A stretch of DNA of 64,000 nucleotides, from the NCBI GenBank assembly GCA_021442155.1, contig CM038216.1, positions 161,433,983 to 161,497,982 of the forward strand, read 5' to 3'. Below the pieces are notes generated by a model. That model had not been told where the DNA came from. It did no database searches and saw only the letters and a list, made by a program, of their open reading frames with translations. Numbering within the stretch: position 1 is the first letter of the stretch; the number at the start of each line of letters is the position of its first letter. A program made the translations under genes and the position numbers. Below are positions 48,728-60,900 of the stretch, one piece after another. This stretch comes from Cymbidium sinense. Lineage: Eukaryota; Streptophyta; Magnoliopsida; Asparagales; Orchidaceae.

Positions 48728-50255
48728 AACATGAATTCATTTTGATTGTAATTAATTCATTTGTAATTCAGGTTGTATAAGGGTAGAGCTTAGTTACCCA
48801 CATTTCTTTTTTAGTTTTGTGTGATGGAGCCTGACCACATCGGCTTCTTATTCTTTTACGCCAGCTTTATAAATTATTAGATGTTTGTTTAGCTTGTGCA
48901 TTAAGATGGCATGTTTTTTCTAGTTTCTTCATTGTTTAATGAATGGCATGGATGCGATTAGGCTCTTAGGAAAAAATAAATTTTCTATCCAATTAATCAA
49001 CTCAAAATTAAAAATTAACAACTCATAACCTTACTTAAAGTCTAGGACATAAATCAAGATAAATGAATTAGCAACCCCTTAGCTGGATGTTGTATGTTTC
49101 ACATCATGCATAAAAATCATCTTGCTTCACTCTTCCTAATGGAGGGCTTCCACCTTTGCCAAAGAATATGGCTTGCCCTTTGAGAGCTATGGTGGAAACA
49201 CACCTCCTTCTTGCTAAAATCAATTTCTCATGCATTAGGCATATTAATCCCATAGCATGTGTCAAATTAATAGCCCAAAAATCAAAATAAAAAGTAAATA
49301 AAATTTGCATTAGATTTAGGCCATTATTCATACCCTACATGATCTAGTATTTTAGGGAGTGTGTTTAAGGACTTAGTTTCCTTTCTAATAAACAACAACC
49401 TAACTATCTTGCAAAAGCATAAGACTTGCCTACATGTATTTAAAATTATAGGAGAAGTTAGTTGGCAGCCACCCCTAGGAGGTTGTAAGTCAAGAAAGTC
49501 AGGTGGTTTATCCTCTCTTATGGAGGTAAACCATATACCCATTTTTGCCTTAGATTTAGGTCATGCCTTGGCCCTTGCCAAAGCTCCCTGGATTTAGGAT
49601 CGGAGGTTGTTGTTTCCCTTTGAGGGATACAAGCATAAATCCTCACCTCTTAGGAATTTCCATGATCTTATATTATGAAATTTTAATCCCTAGATTTCTT
49701 ATAAAAATTCAACTCAAACAAATAATTCACCTCAATTTCAAAAATATAAAGCTCAACCATATGATAGTTTGGGATGCTTACTAGGCTTCCTAGTATCATA
49801 ATCATCTCCTACATAACTCCTTTTGGTTTCAAAAATAACTCTTTCCTCTTCATCAATCCCATTTGATCTTCCAAAAATAAACCAATTTATTGATAGTCCT
49901 ACCTTCAAAATCTTTGAAGACAATGATCATTTACTTTAATCAAGAGTATTCTTAAGGAATCTCATTCCTTAAGATATAATTAACTATGAGGGCTTACCTC
50001 CTTAGGAAACTTAACGAACCTGATTTAAAATAAACCCTATTTTACTTTTCCATGTAAAGTAGGGAAGAATCTCTGGTACATTTGAAGACCCATTGTCCTT
50101 AGGAGTCCTTATTAGGTGATTAGGTCCATTGTAGGATGGTGACTTCTATCTCTCAAGATAGTACATCATTTCTCAATGTCGTACCCGTTCACCTTAATAA
50201 AAATATATGTGGATCTACGTGGTGTCCCAACAAGCATTAATTATTTTTGTTTTCA

Positions 50256-53200
50256 TTTATGTTTTCAAAAAAGATAGATAAAGATGAGAATAATTACACC
50301 ACACTACCGTACAACCCGAAAATAGAAAGCATGGGTAGTCGAGATCTATCCTTATACAACTCAGTATATGAAAGAATAATTACAATTATATTAAATTTTA
50401 ACGGAGTCTTCTTTCTTCACTCTTCCATCTTCCTCCTTCTTTCTCTTAATTTGGATGTGCATTCTTCAAAACATAGGCACCGTGACATAGCCTTATGGCC
50501 ACTACTCATCCTAATCCCCCATAACACTAATCTTTATTCTTAATGCAAAATTACATTGAAAATAGAAAAAGTAAATATAACTACACATGCAAGATAGAGG
50601 TTATCTAAACATACATACAACCTAAGCAATTATATTTGTAAATTTAGACTTAGCACCCCGCATATAGATTACCAAGCCCACCTGTCTTAACTTGGATTAT
50701 GCTTAGGGGTTTAAGCAACTTACAAATAAAGCATTTATATCTATTTTTAAGCACCCCCTTAAGCACAATCCCCTGTAGAGAACATGATTAGTCTAATGAC
50801 GGCCTACCATCCAGTCTACAAAGCATGCACCCTAACATCCAATCTAAAATATTACATAATAAAACAAAACATACACAATACATACACCATCCTAACTTAG
50901 GACTAAAAGTGGTGAATTAGTTATAATGTGTGTTAATTTGTGTATGTACTAAGCTTACTATGATTTTCTATGTTCAAAATATTTAATTTAACATAAAGGT
51001 TGGTTTCACTTTATGTTATTTAATTGATTTGAGGATTTTAATTTGTGTTTTCTTTTATTTCATATGACCTACACTTCTAAGTGTTATAAAAGGCCTCTTT
51101 CATCCCTAAATTTCTAAAGCACATTAATTTGATTAAGTTCTCTTTAGTGAATGACTTATTAAATGATTTAATTAATCTAAGTTTAGGTTGACTTTAAATA
51201 ATCATATTTAATATCAAATGCATCTTAATATTAATCTAATTGAATTACTACCACATGACATATATTAAATCATTCCTTTCCATAATATGTAATATGCATA
51301 TGATTTAATCCAAAGTGTATCTATACATGCAATATATTTTTACTTAAATTATGAATATATGTGTATGTTTAGAATTTATATTTTATTTGATCAATTATTT
51401 AAACATATTAATTGAATGCTTTATCTAAATTCTAATACAAAAATACATAAGAATGAAATTAAATAGGTAATATTGTTAAACCAGGAAGTGAGGTAATCAA
51501 TGACCTCCTTGGGCTAATTAAAGTCTCATATTCGGGATGTCTAGACTATATACCCATTTGCATTCAACCATATGTAAAGTCAATACATGAACATAAGAAA
51601 TAAACTCCAAACCATATGGCTAATTAATTCAACCACTTAGTCAATTATGAATGCATGCAATTTTAATAAAAGGAGATTTTCATTCATTAATCCATATACA
51701 TACACATGTATAAAGACATAAACAAGTACATGTCATTGTTAAACTAGGAAGTGAGGTAATCAAATGACCTCCTTGGGGCTAGCTAAAGCCTCATATTTTT
51801 GGGATGTCCAAACTATATACTTGATTTCTTAAATACACATGAATGTATATGTAAATGAAGGAAAGAAATCCATGCAAAATTTATATTTTTATTTTATTAA
51901 AACATTTATGTGTGTGAATTAACGCTCTATCCAAGTTCTAATTTTAAAATACATAAGAATAAAATCAAATAAGTACGTGCCATTATTAAACCATGGATGT
52001 GAGGTAATCAAATGACCTCTTTGGGCTAAAATTTAATATCATTATTGGATATCTAATATACTATCATTCAAACTTATTTAAATCAACATGTGAATAAAGG
52101 AAAGAGACATTACTTCATACACCTTAAACTATAAACACATACATCTTTTATGTATTTATATCAATCACTACTACACATGTCATCATTCATTTATAAGCTT
52201 TTAAAAAAAATACATTTGGATTTAATAGCGATAATAGCCGCACATATATATTAAATTAAATCAACACATGCAAGCTTTACATGGAGGAAACCCATTTTTT
52301 TACTTTACTTGATTTTGAAAATATGGATGCATGAATTCAAATGACATACCAAATTTAATATAATTAAAGAGAACAATTAAATATAAGCATGTGATTCATT
52401 CAACCAAACTAGTTCCTTAGGACAATCAAACCAAATAAGATTATTTGAAGCAAACCAAAGCAAACCATAATTTCATTAAACTCCTTTAGGTTATTAAACA
52501 CCTAAAGATCTATCCAAGAATTAATTAGTTAAGATCTGATATGATTATGATTTCAATTTAATTAATTAATTAATCCTTGATTGATTTAATTAATGAAATG
52601 AACTTAAGGAAATAGATTAGGAAGGAGGCCCTAACCTTATCCCATGGGTTCATTCACCATTGAACAATGATTAACAACTTAATTAATAAATTTGTTGCTG
52701 TTCATGGGATTAAATAGTGATTAATTAACTTAAGAGAGTAATTAAAACTTGATTAGTCAATTTTTCTAATTAACTAAGCAATAAATCTCATGAAAATCAT
52801 AGGAGGCAAGGGTCGTTCCATTAAATTAACCCACAAAGTTTGGGTAATTTACTTAAGTAATTAAGGAATTAATAAGCTATTTAATTTTGTAATTAGCCAT
52901 AATTAAATCTTAATTACTGTTCAAAATTAATTAAGAATATGTTTAATAAATTCTTCTCTAAAATACCTTTATAATGAGTATTTATTTATATTTTTTAATT
53001 TTTCTACAACTAGTTATGATTTTTAAAAATTTTAGCCATTAAAACATATTAATTAAGCCTAATTAACCCTTAATCAATCCTATGGCACTAACATGGCGCT
53101 TTCCACTTAGCATCATGGGATTGGTTATTAAGAATAATCCTAGTACGCTTGCATGGCGGTGAGAACATGCTTTCTTGTGCAGTTTATAAGATCGACCATT

Positions 53201-56013
53201 AATCGTAGCTTAATAGGATTAAATTTGATATCTAATCATGAATATCCATTCCAATCATGTGGAGCAAGGCATGTTCTATTATCACATGAGCGAGAGAGAA
53301 AGTTGTACCATTTCTCACGTGATCACTTTTGAGCATGAATCAACTACAAATGGATCCCAGCTTTGCAGGATCAAAGGGATCCAAAGGCTAGATCTGCAGG
53401 ATGAAAATTTTCTTCAAAAAGAACTAACTCATTTTTCACCCAAGGTTGGTTTGAATGGAATACCTCATCGAAGCTCAAGACTGGTGGCAAATCCAATTGA
53501 GGAAGCTTCGTCTAGTGAAGATGAAGCTCTACTGATCATCATGATCTCCACTTTGATGTTGCTCGCTCAGAAGACCAATACTGAAAGCTTGGGAGGGCAA
53601 CATTGATTGAAGTCCACCCTTCAGTCGTCGGGAAGATTGGGGGATGATTCATTCTTGTTTGATTCATTCTAGAGATGGTGTGTGCAAAGTTAATTTTACT
53701 TTGGTTGCAGTTTGAGCAAATGGGATCGAATGGAGGAGTGTCCTATTTTAGGATGGATGAGACTAGCATTTGGGAAGCTCAAAAGGCTTTGGAACTCGGG
53801 AAGAGGCTCTGAGCTCATCTTAGGAATGATTTTATGTGTGTTTGAGTGGAAATAAGGGGTAACTCCTCTTGATTGAACAACCCAATTTTGATTTTTGTGA
53901 TCGTTCCACCACCTTAGAGAGTCATGGGAGGTAGTAAGGTGGCTTTGGTTAGGTGATAAGTGGTGTGCCAAGGGAGGAAATGTCTAGAGCTTTCCATATG
54001 CACCAATGGGGATGGTGAGATAATTTCACCTCCCATGAGTCATGGCAGATCCAACCACCCCTTGGGTCAGGTTGGGTAGTCTTTGGTGGACCATTAGGAG
54101 AGTGGCAAGTGATCAAGGAATGGAAATGACCACTTATATGGGTGATTTGTCTCATATGATACCCTTGACCAAAGGGTAGAATGATCATTTGGCATTGGAT
54201 TTGTTTTTGGTAGATTTTAAATGAGTCAAAAGTGGGTTGGGAAAAATTTCAAGTCTTTTGGAGTTGATTTGGTTCAATTTGGCTCAATTTGACCCATTAG
54301 GTCAAATTAGGCTAAATTAGGTTAGGTTGACCGATTGGTCAAATTGGGCCAAACCAAGGGTTGGGTCAAGTTTAAATGATCATTTAGGATGTATTAGTGT
54401 CATTGTTTTGGTTTGATTTAGCTTAGATTTGATTTTGGATCACTTGAGTTCATTTGGGTCAAATGGGCCAAGTTGACCAATTTGACCCAATTGGCCAAAT
54501 TGGCTTGGTTTGGGTTTGGTTGATCATTTGGAATATGTTGTAACCTTTGGTTGAGTTTAATTTAAATTTTATTAGGTTTTAGGTTGGTTTGACCCTTTAG
54601 GTCAACTTAGGTTCAATAGGTCATTTGGGTCTAGTGGGTCAATTGGGCTCAATTGAGGCTTTGGTCAAGTTCAATAATCAAATTAGAATGAATTTGAGCC
54701 ATTGGTTATAATCAATTTGGTTTATATTTTGATTTGACCCAATTTGATCTTTTAGATTAATTTAGGTCAAGAGGGCCAATTGTGCTTGGTTTGACTCAAT
54801 TGAAGGTCAACTCATGCTCAAATATTGATTTTGAGTTGGTATGAATCATTGGTTTTAATTGGCAGTTATTTGGCTAGTTTGGATTCATATGGGTTAAGAG
54901 TTGACTTGGTCAAAGGACAGTTGACTTGGTTTGATCATTTATGATAATTCATCTTGGTGACCAACAATCATGATAGAGGTCAGTGGGCTTGGTTCAATCC
55001 AATTGGGTATGATTGGAACTTGGCTCAAATAGATCAAATTGGCCACTTTGGGTCAGTGGACTATTGAGTTTGTTGGCTTGATTTGGGTTGAGTTTGATTT
55101 AGTTGAGTTTATATATGAATTTGAGATTGATATATAAATTTCAATTGATTTGGGTTTGGATGAGTTTTGGTTCATTTGGATAATTCATGTCAAAAGGGCT
55201 ATGTTAGGTTTGACTTGCATTGGTTTTGGTTTAGCTAGATGATTATAGATTTCATTTATATTTATGAATATGATTGAAGGTATGATTGATTTATGGGAAA
55301 ATCAATTGAGTTTGAAGTGATTTGAGGCTTAAGTTTGGATCTTGATTTAGTTCGGTTTAGTTTGATTTAGTTTTGATCATTTAAATGTACATATCATTTA
55401 TAGTTGTGAAGATGTTTGAAGATATGAATTGATCATGAAAAAATCAATTGATTCTGGATTTATTTGGAGGCAAATTTGGCTATGTCCTTGAAGATAGATC
55501 ATAGGCATAGGTTGATTTAGCATGATTACAGATTTTGAAAAATTGGATTTGGAATTGAGTTTGGTTGTAAGTTTGATAGATTGATTGAAGGTTTGAATTG
55601 ATATTTGAGAAAATCACTTGAGCTTGGATTGATTTGAATTTGGTTAAGGCTAAGTCCATAAGATAAAATTATAGGGCTTAGGTTGATTTTGAGTTTGGAT
55701 TTGATCATGAGCTTCAATCATTTGGCTTTTAATTTGAATTTTGATTTGGATCTAGTATTTGGATTGAATTTAAGGTTTGGTTATTGCTTAAGAAGGTGAA
55801 CATGGATTGGGTTTAGGTTATAGGGTAGGTGAATCTCCCAAAGTCCTAAGGCATAACCTAATCCTATGATTAACCCTTCTAAATCTCAAGGCTTAGGTTA
55901 AGTATTTACCTAATTGCTAGAAGTGTCCTATGACTAGGGAGGTCTTGGTGTCTAGAAGACTCATAAGTCTAAGAAGAGGGGGATGTGAACTCACTCCAAA
56001 AGTGAGGTTAACA
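50256..56013 (-). mobile_element. R2: truncated antisense LTR, subfamily 1
   Basis: On the minus strand it starts TGTTAACCTCACTTTTGG at 56013 and is colinear with LTR1, its closest relative. It shares GTGCTTAAAAATA, GCTTTATTTG and CCTAAGCATAATCCAAGTTA near 50700-50760 (reverse), and all three ~260-bp sub-repeats. It lacks the 1-kb duplication of LTR1 and the last ~1.4 kb of the LTR 3' end; it breaks off against the end of LTR2. The first 45 bp (50256-50300) look more like the reverse complement of the end of gag (26066-26114) than like LTR. It lies downstream of the minus-strand pol copy, where a 3' LTR belongs. The plus-strand frame 53238-53606 crosses it and is not a gene. Confidence 0.75.
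54240..55090 (-). promoter_or_regulatory. TTGAC-rich segment of LTR R2
   Basis: Counterpart of the TTGACC-rich segments of the other three LTRs, here seen on the plus strand as GGTCAAATTGG, GGTTGACC and TTGGGTCAA phrases. The presence in all four copies shows it is an old property of the family and not a local accident. Confidence 0.4.
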
Positions 56014-58640
56014 ATAGGACCCCTAATAGGTGTGGTGTAACCCACATATCGCTATTGATTGGAGATGATCAACAATGATTATAAGTACTAACAAATGATA
56101 TACCTAAACCCAAAAGTTAGATAGAATCATGATCTTGGTGCAATGCAACTCATCTTATGCTCGGGGAATAAGAGTCAAGGAGATTTGGTATGGAATTCCA
56201 TGTCAGGACATGGAGGAGATCCTCAGGGGATCACACATGTACTGGATAAGACATGTGAGAGGTTTATATCGAGAGCATAAAAGGGGGAATCCACTGGGGA
56301 TTGAGTACATAAACCTTCCACTAGGGAAACAGGTTCAAGCTATGCGCTGGGGTTATGGATTTGAGTTTGATTGTGAATATGATTTATGGGTAAAAGTTTC
56401 ACTGGGGATGAGAATCTATAATCCACCAGGGATGAAGATCGAACAAATTTCAATTTGTTTTGTATTAATTGATTTGGAGGAATATCTAGATATGGTTGGG
56501 GATCGAGAATATGAACCTTCAAATGGAAGTAGGTTCAAGCTATCCTTGGGCATAAAAGTTTGATTTCATAGATTCATTTGGGGATATATCTGCTAAGGAT
56601 AAAAGTTTGGTTGGATTTATTTGATTTGTTTGATTAGCTTCTTTGTTAGGGAAAGATGGGTTTCAATTGAAGGCATATTTGCTGGTGATGTGAACTTAGT
56701 TAAATTTGATAGATTTAAGGACTCTGTCAGTGTGTGATGGAACCACTGAAAAGGGGCTATGTCAGCCTTGACCTATCTCTGGTTTACTAATCCAAAGGGG
56801 TACTACATCCAAGGGAGACTATCCAACCTAGGGTTGCCTTTGGTGTGTAACAACTATGCTAGAAGAAAGCATAGCTTACATCTTCAAAGCAAGGTTCCAT
56901 GGACTTGAAGTTGAATATTCTTTCATGAGGTGGGTACGAGTGCTACTTTCAAAGACCCGTGTAGTTGAAATAACTCATTCAAAACACCTTTTAAAAGTTT
57001 ACGTGGTACGATTGGGTCGAATAAGCCCTTATGAGAAAATCAGTGACAAAATTTCCAAGTCCAAACTCCTCTTGCATACAAATTTTTGGGGTAATCTCAT
57101 CCACCAAGAACATTTCTTCCACAAGTGTAAGTAAAACTAAGGTGTGAGGCATTTCCACTACATAATAAGCGGGATCAACTACTAGGGTGATTTGTGCAAC
57201 AAATCAAACTTGACCTAAGGCAACTACTAAGTGTATGTCGCTGGGGACTTATATCAGCTCAAGAGTAGTAAAAATTAATTATCATTTTAATTTGATGGAC
57301 CTTATCAGTGTGTGATGGATCCATTGAGCAGAGGCTATGTCGGCCTTGACCTATCTTAGATTTACTGATCCAAAGGGGTAGTCTACCAACCGAATGGTAA
57401 GACTATCCAACCTAGGGGTTGCCTTTCGGTGTGCAATGACTATGCTAGGAAGAAAGCACTAAGATTTACATCTTCCAAAGTAGAACAGTCATCGGGGTGT
57501 CCTGTTGGATGCACAACAAGTTGAACTTGACCTAGGGAGACTACTGAGTTAATGCTGCTAGGGGATTACATCAACTCAAGAGTAGTCAGGCGATTCCTAT
57601 AAGGAGTTTTGTTGACACTAACCTAAAGATAGGATGCCTACTTGGGAAGAGGTACCACTGTGCGTGTTCTCCTAATCCATAAGAAAATATAAATTTTGTT
57701 TATTAATATATTTGTGTGGGTCCTATTGGTGTGCGAGGGACCACGAAGGAACTATGTCACTTGACCTATCTCATTCTTGACCAAGGGAGAATATTGCATG
57801 AGATGGATTCTCAACAGTGGTTAATAGGAAAGGGGAACTATCAATCCGGTGGTAACGAGTGTCTAGATCACAAAGATGTGATCCAAATAGAGTGCCCATA
57901 GAGGTGCCACTAGGTGCTTATCCAGCCCTGTAAAGAAAGCCTATAGGTATGGTGGCCAAATAAGGAAAGCATAGAAGACTTACATTTACCATGAGTTGTA
58001 TCCGGTGGGTCATTGTTAGCATAGCGAGGACCAACCAACTTAAGGTTCATCGGTGTGCAACGTTCAATCTAGAAAGCATGTAGACTTACAACTTTTCAAG
58101 CATGATCACCGATGTCATTAGCAACAGGACTATCGACTAGGGGTGACTAGAGAGTCCCATGGGTAGGACTAGACCCAGACTTAAAGTAGTCAAAAGGAAA
58201 AGAGCCAGGGGACTTACCTAAGCCTCACATACTCTAGTGATTCGATGGCTAGTTCAAGAAGAAAGCGTAGACTTATATCTTAAATGAAGTCATCATGAGG
58301 TAGCACCGTAATGTAGGCTACCAAATAACATGACACTCATCGGTGCATGGAAGGAAAGCATAGCAAAATTACATTCTCTAAATAAAGAACCACGGTGTCA
58401 CACTAGCAGGTAACACGCCGACCTAGAAAGACTCTTGAGTGAGTGTCATGGGAGCTTATCCCAACTCAAAGTAGCCCGAGATAAAAGATGTGTTTATTTT
58501 TGCATGTTTGTGTGTAGTTTGTGTTGGTGTTGTGTTGATGAAGGATAATATGATGCTTGGGTTTCCTATACCTACCCTAAACACATCATGGCGATTTACA
58601 AAGATGCTTTCAATATGGAGATTGAATTTGAAAGAATTTT
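56014..58640 (-). repeat. 3' region of the minus-strand element
   Basis: Non-coding, and the reverse-orientation counterpart of 39.2-42.86 kb. Its repeated units carry words such as CTAGGTCAAG or CTAGGTCGG, CACCCCGATG and AGTCATTGCAC on the minus strand. It is arranged more irregularly than in the plus copy, in about six partial units between 56.7 and 58.5 kb. The open plus-strand frame 56129-56563 (144 aa) runs antisense to the end of this region, matches nothing I know and has no counterpart product in the plus copy, so it is not called. Confidence 0.7.
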
Positions 58641-59800
58641 CATTGATGATTATTTTAACATGATTTGATAATATTTCTTTAGGTAAGGTCGTTGATTGAA
58701 AGCATTTATTCTCTCCCTTATGATTAATAAGATGATAAGATCTTCTTTGCTAGGCATTCTCTATGGCAAAAGGGCCATCCCAAGTGAGTTTAAACTTGCC
58801 TCCCTTCTTATGACAGGCAACAATTGGTCTCCTTAGAACTAAATAAGCTCTCCTACTTGAAAAGTTCTAGGACGGACCAACTTATTGTGAGCTTAAATCA
58901 TTTTGATTTTGCATAACTCAAGGTTCTGTCATGCCCGTAGGCATCTCACCTCCAAACCTTCGAGCTCTTCTAACCGCAACTTAGTATTCTGCTCCATTGT
59001 GATCTTGCTGCCCATAAATATCCTTAGTGATGGGAGTTGGACTTCTATTGGTTGAACAAATTTGGACCCATACACTAAGGAGAAAGGTGTAGATTGAGTT
59101 GGATATGTGGTGCTAACAGGCTTCAACTAACGCTCATGCCATTTGTTTGTTGTCAGTGTCTTCTTCAATATTTGGATGAGAGTTTTCTTGAATTACGCCA
59201 AATTTGCCCTTGTGGTAGTAGATGGTAGAATATCTCTAATGTATGTTGTGTCTTCGGGCAAAGTTGTTGATCTTGGTGCTCTTAAATGCAATACCATTAT
59301 TGAATATAATTTGTCGAGCCACCCTGAAGATATATACGATATGATTTCTGAAAAATTGGAGCACATGCTGAGCTGTGACCTCTCTAAGGGGAATCGCCTC
59401 GCCCATTTAAAAAGTAGTTGGTGGCAGCTAGGATAAACTGATGACCCTTGGAAGATGGAGGATCAATCGGTCCCACCATGTCAGTACCCAACACTCAAAT
59501 GGCCACGAGGCCAATGTAGGATGTAAAATGTTGGGTGGGGATGAAAGATCACCAGTGTACATTGCTTGGTGGCATCTAGCTACATCCATGTAGTCTGTGA
59601 TCATCGGTCAATAGTATCTTAGTCTCTTGATCTTGGATTTCATCTTTGTACTGTAATAATGAGATCCATATAATCCCGAGTGTACCTCGATCATGATCTT
59701 ATAGGCTTCGTGTTTGTCCAAACAACATAACCACATATGATCGAAGGATCACAGTACAAGGTGCCCTCTATGAGAGCGTAGGAAAGTGCTCTCTGCTTCA
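58641..59800 (-). pseudogene. pol: Degenerate integrase (minus copy)
   Basis: Read on the minus strand, LGTDMVGP (aspartate codon at 59480-59482) and then IIFNNGIAF near 59300 are seen. The second catalytic aspartate has become asparagine. The third catalytic position is not clear because of frameshifts near 59200. Further on are SPTPITKDIYG near 59030, AVRRARRFGGEMP near 58960, and an RPIVACHKKGGKFKLTWDGPF tail near 58770-58830. The frame 58929-59126 is part of it. The plus-strand frame 59143-59436 is a shadow. Stops are numerous. Confidence 0.85.
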
Positions 59801-59939
59801 CCTGATGTGCTATCAATTTCTCTTGAGGTAATTTTTCTTTAGTTAGGTAATTCATGAATGGTTTCCTTCAATCCAACTCTTCATCCTTTTTGGCAATGAT
59901 AACCTCCCCTTCAAGAGAGTACTTTTTGATAAGTTTGGT

Positions 59940-60440
59940 TTCGATAAGGGATAAGACTTATCTATTTTGGACCCTTATTGATATGAACTCATCTTCAGGA
60001 CTTGCCAACTCCTTGGCAAGTTTGGCTAAAGCATCTACTACAACATTTTCTTCTCGAGGAATCTTATAAATGGTAACCTTTATGTTTTGGACTGACAACT
60101 CCATAGTATACTTATGGTAGTGATGGAGCTTAAATTTTAGAATCTTATAGGACCCAATGATCTGATTGATGACTATTTGAGAATCTCCATAGATATTGAT
60201 GTTCTGGATGCTTAGAGTAATGGCTAACTCCAGGCCAGCTATCAAAGCCTCATATTTGACTTCATTGTTAGTGCAAGGATTGGACAGGTGATACGAGAAT
60301 CTCATCACATCACGGTCCGGAGTTAGGAGAACTACCCCTACCCTTGCCTTTCATGAGAGAGTAGATTATGGTTCTTCTCCTCTTTGAGAAGAAGCTGCAC
60401 CATCAAAGTACATCTCCCAATGGTGAATGCTAGTGTCCCC
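59940..60440 (-). pseudogene. pol: Second RNase H (aRNH), minus copy, motifs preserved
   Basis: HHWEMYFDGAAS (about 60420-60385) is followed by the frame 59958-60308. That frame contains EVKYEALIAGLELAI, NIYGDSQIVINQI and VVDALAKLAKELA. All four acidic positions expected for the RNase H active site (D, E, D, D) are present, unlike in the plus copy. A break lies between the first motif and the rest. It is placed between the first RNase H and integrase, as in Tat-lineage elements. Confidence 0.88.
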
Positions 60441-60479
60441 TAAGTTCTTGATTTATTTATCAGGGAGGTCAACACTGCG

Positions 60480-60900
60480 GGAGTGAGAGTGGGTGTGCTA
60501 AGAAATATGCTAATGCTTGTCCTTTCACCACACGAGGGTGTAATGTTAAATTACAAAATCATGGACCAACGCTATCGATAATGTTGAATGTCATGAAAAT
60601 ATAGTGGATTGATCGAGATCAAGTTCACCTTATGAGAAAGCATCTAGTGTCATAGCTTTTGGGATAAAATATTAAAGGTAGGCAATGCTTCTCAATGGGT
60701 GGATAATTTTCTTTAGTAGGGATTAGATGACGACTGAGGTAGTAGAGCATGTTTTCCTTTCCTTCATCGTTAGCTTGAGCCAACATAGCACCAAAAGAGT
60801 CATCTAATGCAATAATGTAATGTATGTGAGGCTTGCCCGGGATAGGGGCTACTAGAACTGTCAGCATCATCAGGTAGTGCTTGATGTATTTAAAGGCATC
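60480..60900 (-). pseudogene. pol: First RNase H domain (minus copy)
   Basis: The frame 60625-60870 contains HYIIALDDSFGAMLAQANDE, then MLYYLSRHLIPTKENYPPIE and KHCLPLIF, matching the plus copy at 36917-37150. The following part toward the second RNase H is broken (60480-60620). Confidence 0.87.

Larger units (their letters stand above)
42859..50255 (+). mobile_element. LTR2: giant LTR downstream of pol, subfamily 2
   Basis: It begins TGTTGACCTCATTTTTAGAA and ends TTTTTGTTTTCA. It follows pol (+) and the 3' region, so by position it is the 3' LTR of that element. It is 7.40 kb, without the duplications seen in LTR1 and R, and is the shortest complete copy. Landmarks: G-poor segment (43060-44690), CTTCGTCTCCACTAGATGAA (45405), AAAATTATAATTAACTATAG (45940), GGGATGACTTCTGCCTC (46149), GGGGGTTGTGCTTAAGGG (48317), a purine tract (48650-48720) ending GACCCCCATAACATG, and GTGGATCTACGTGGTGTCCC (50210). 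Open frames within it have no recognisable product. Confidence 0.8.

Noticed and set aside
12797..50255. Simple full-length element with LTR1 and LTR2 as its two LTRs
   Set aside because: Orientation fits, but the pentamers outside (CAACA and TTTAT) do not match and the LTRs belong to different subfamilies, so a single insertion event is not supported.
53238..53606. 122-codon plus-strand frame in R2
   Set aside because: It crosses the middle of an LTR on the opposite strand and is not open in the matching part of LTR1.
56129..56563. Open plus-strand frame of 144 codons
   Set aside because: It is antisense to the 3' region of the minus-strand element and has no recognisable domain or conserved counterpart.
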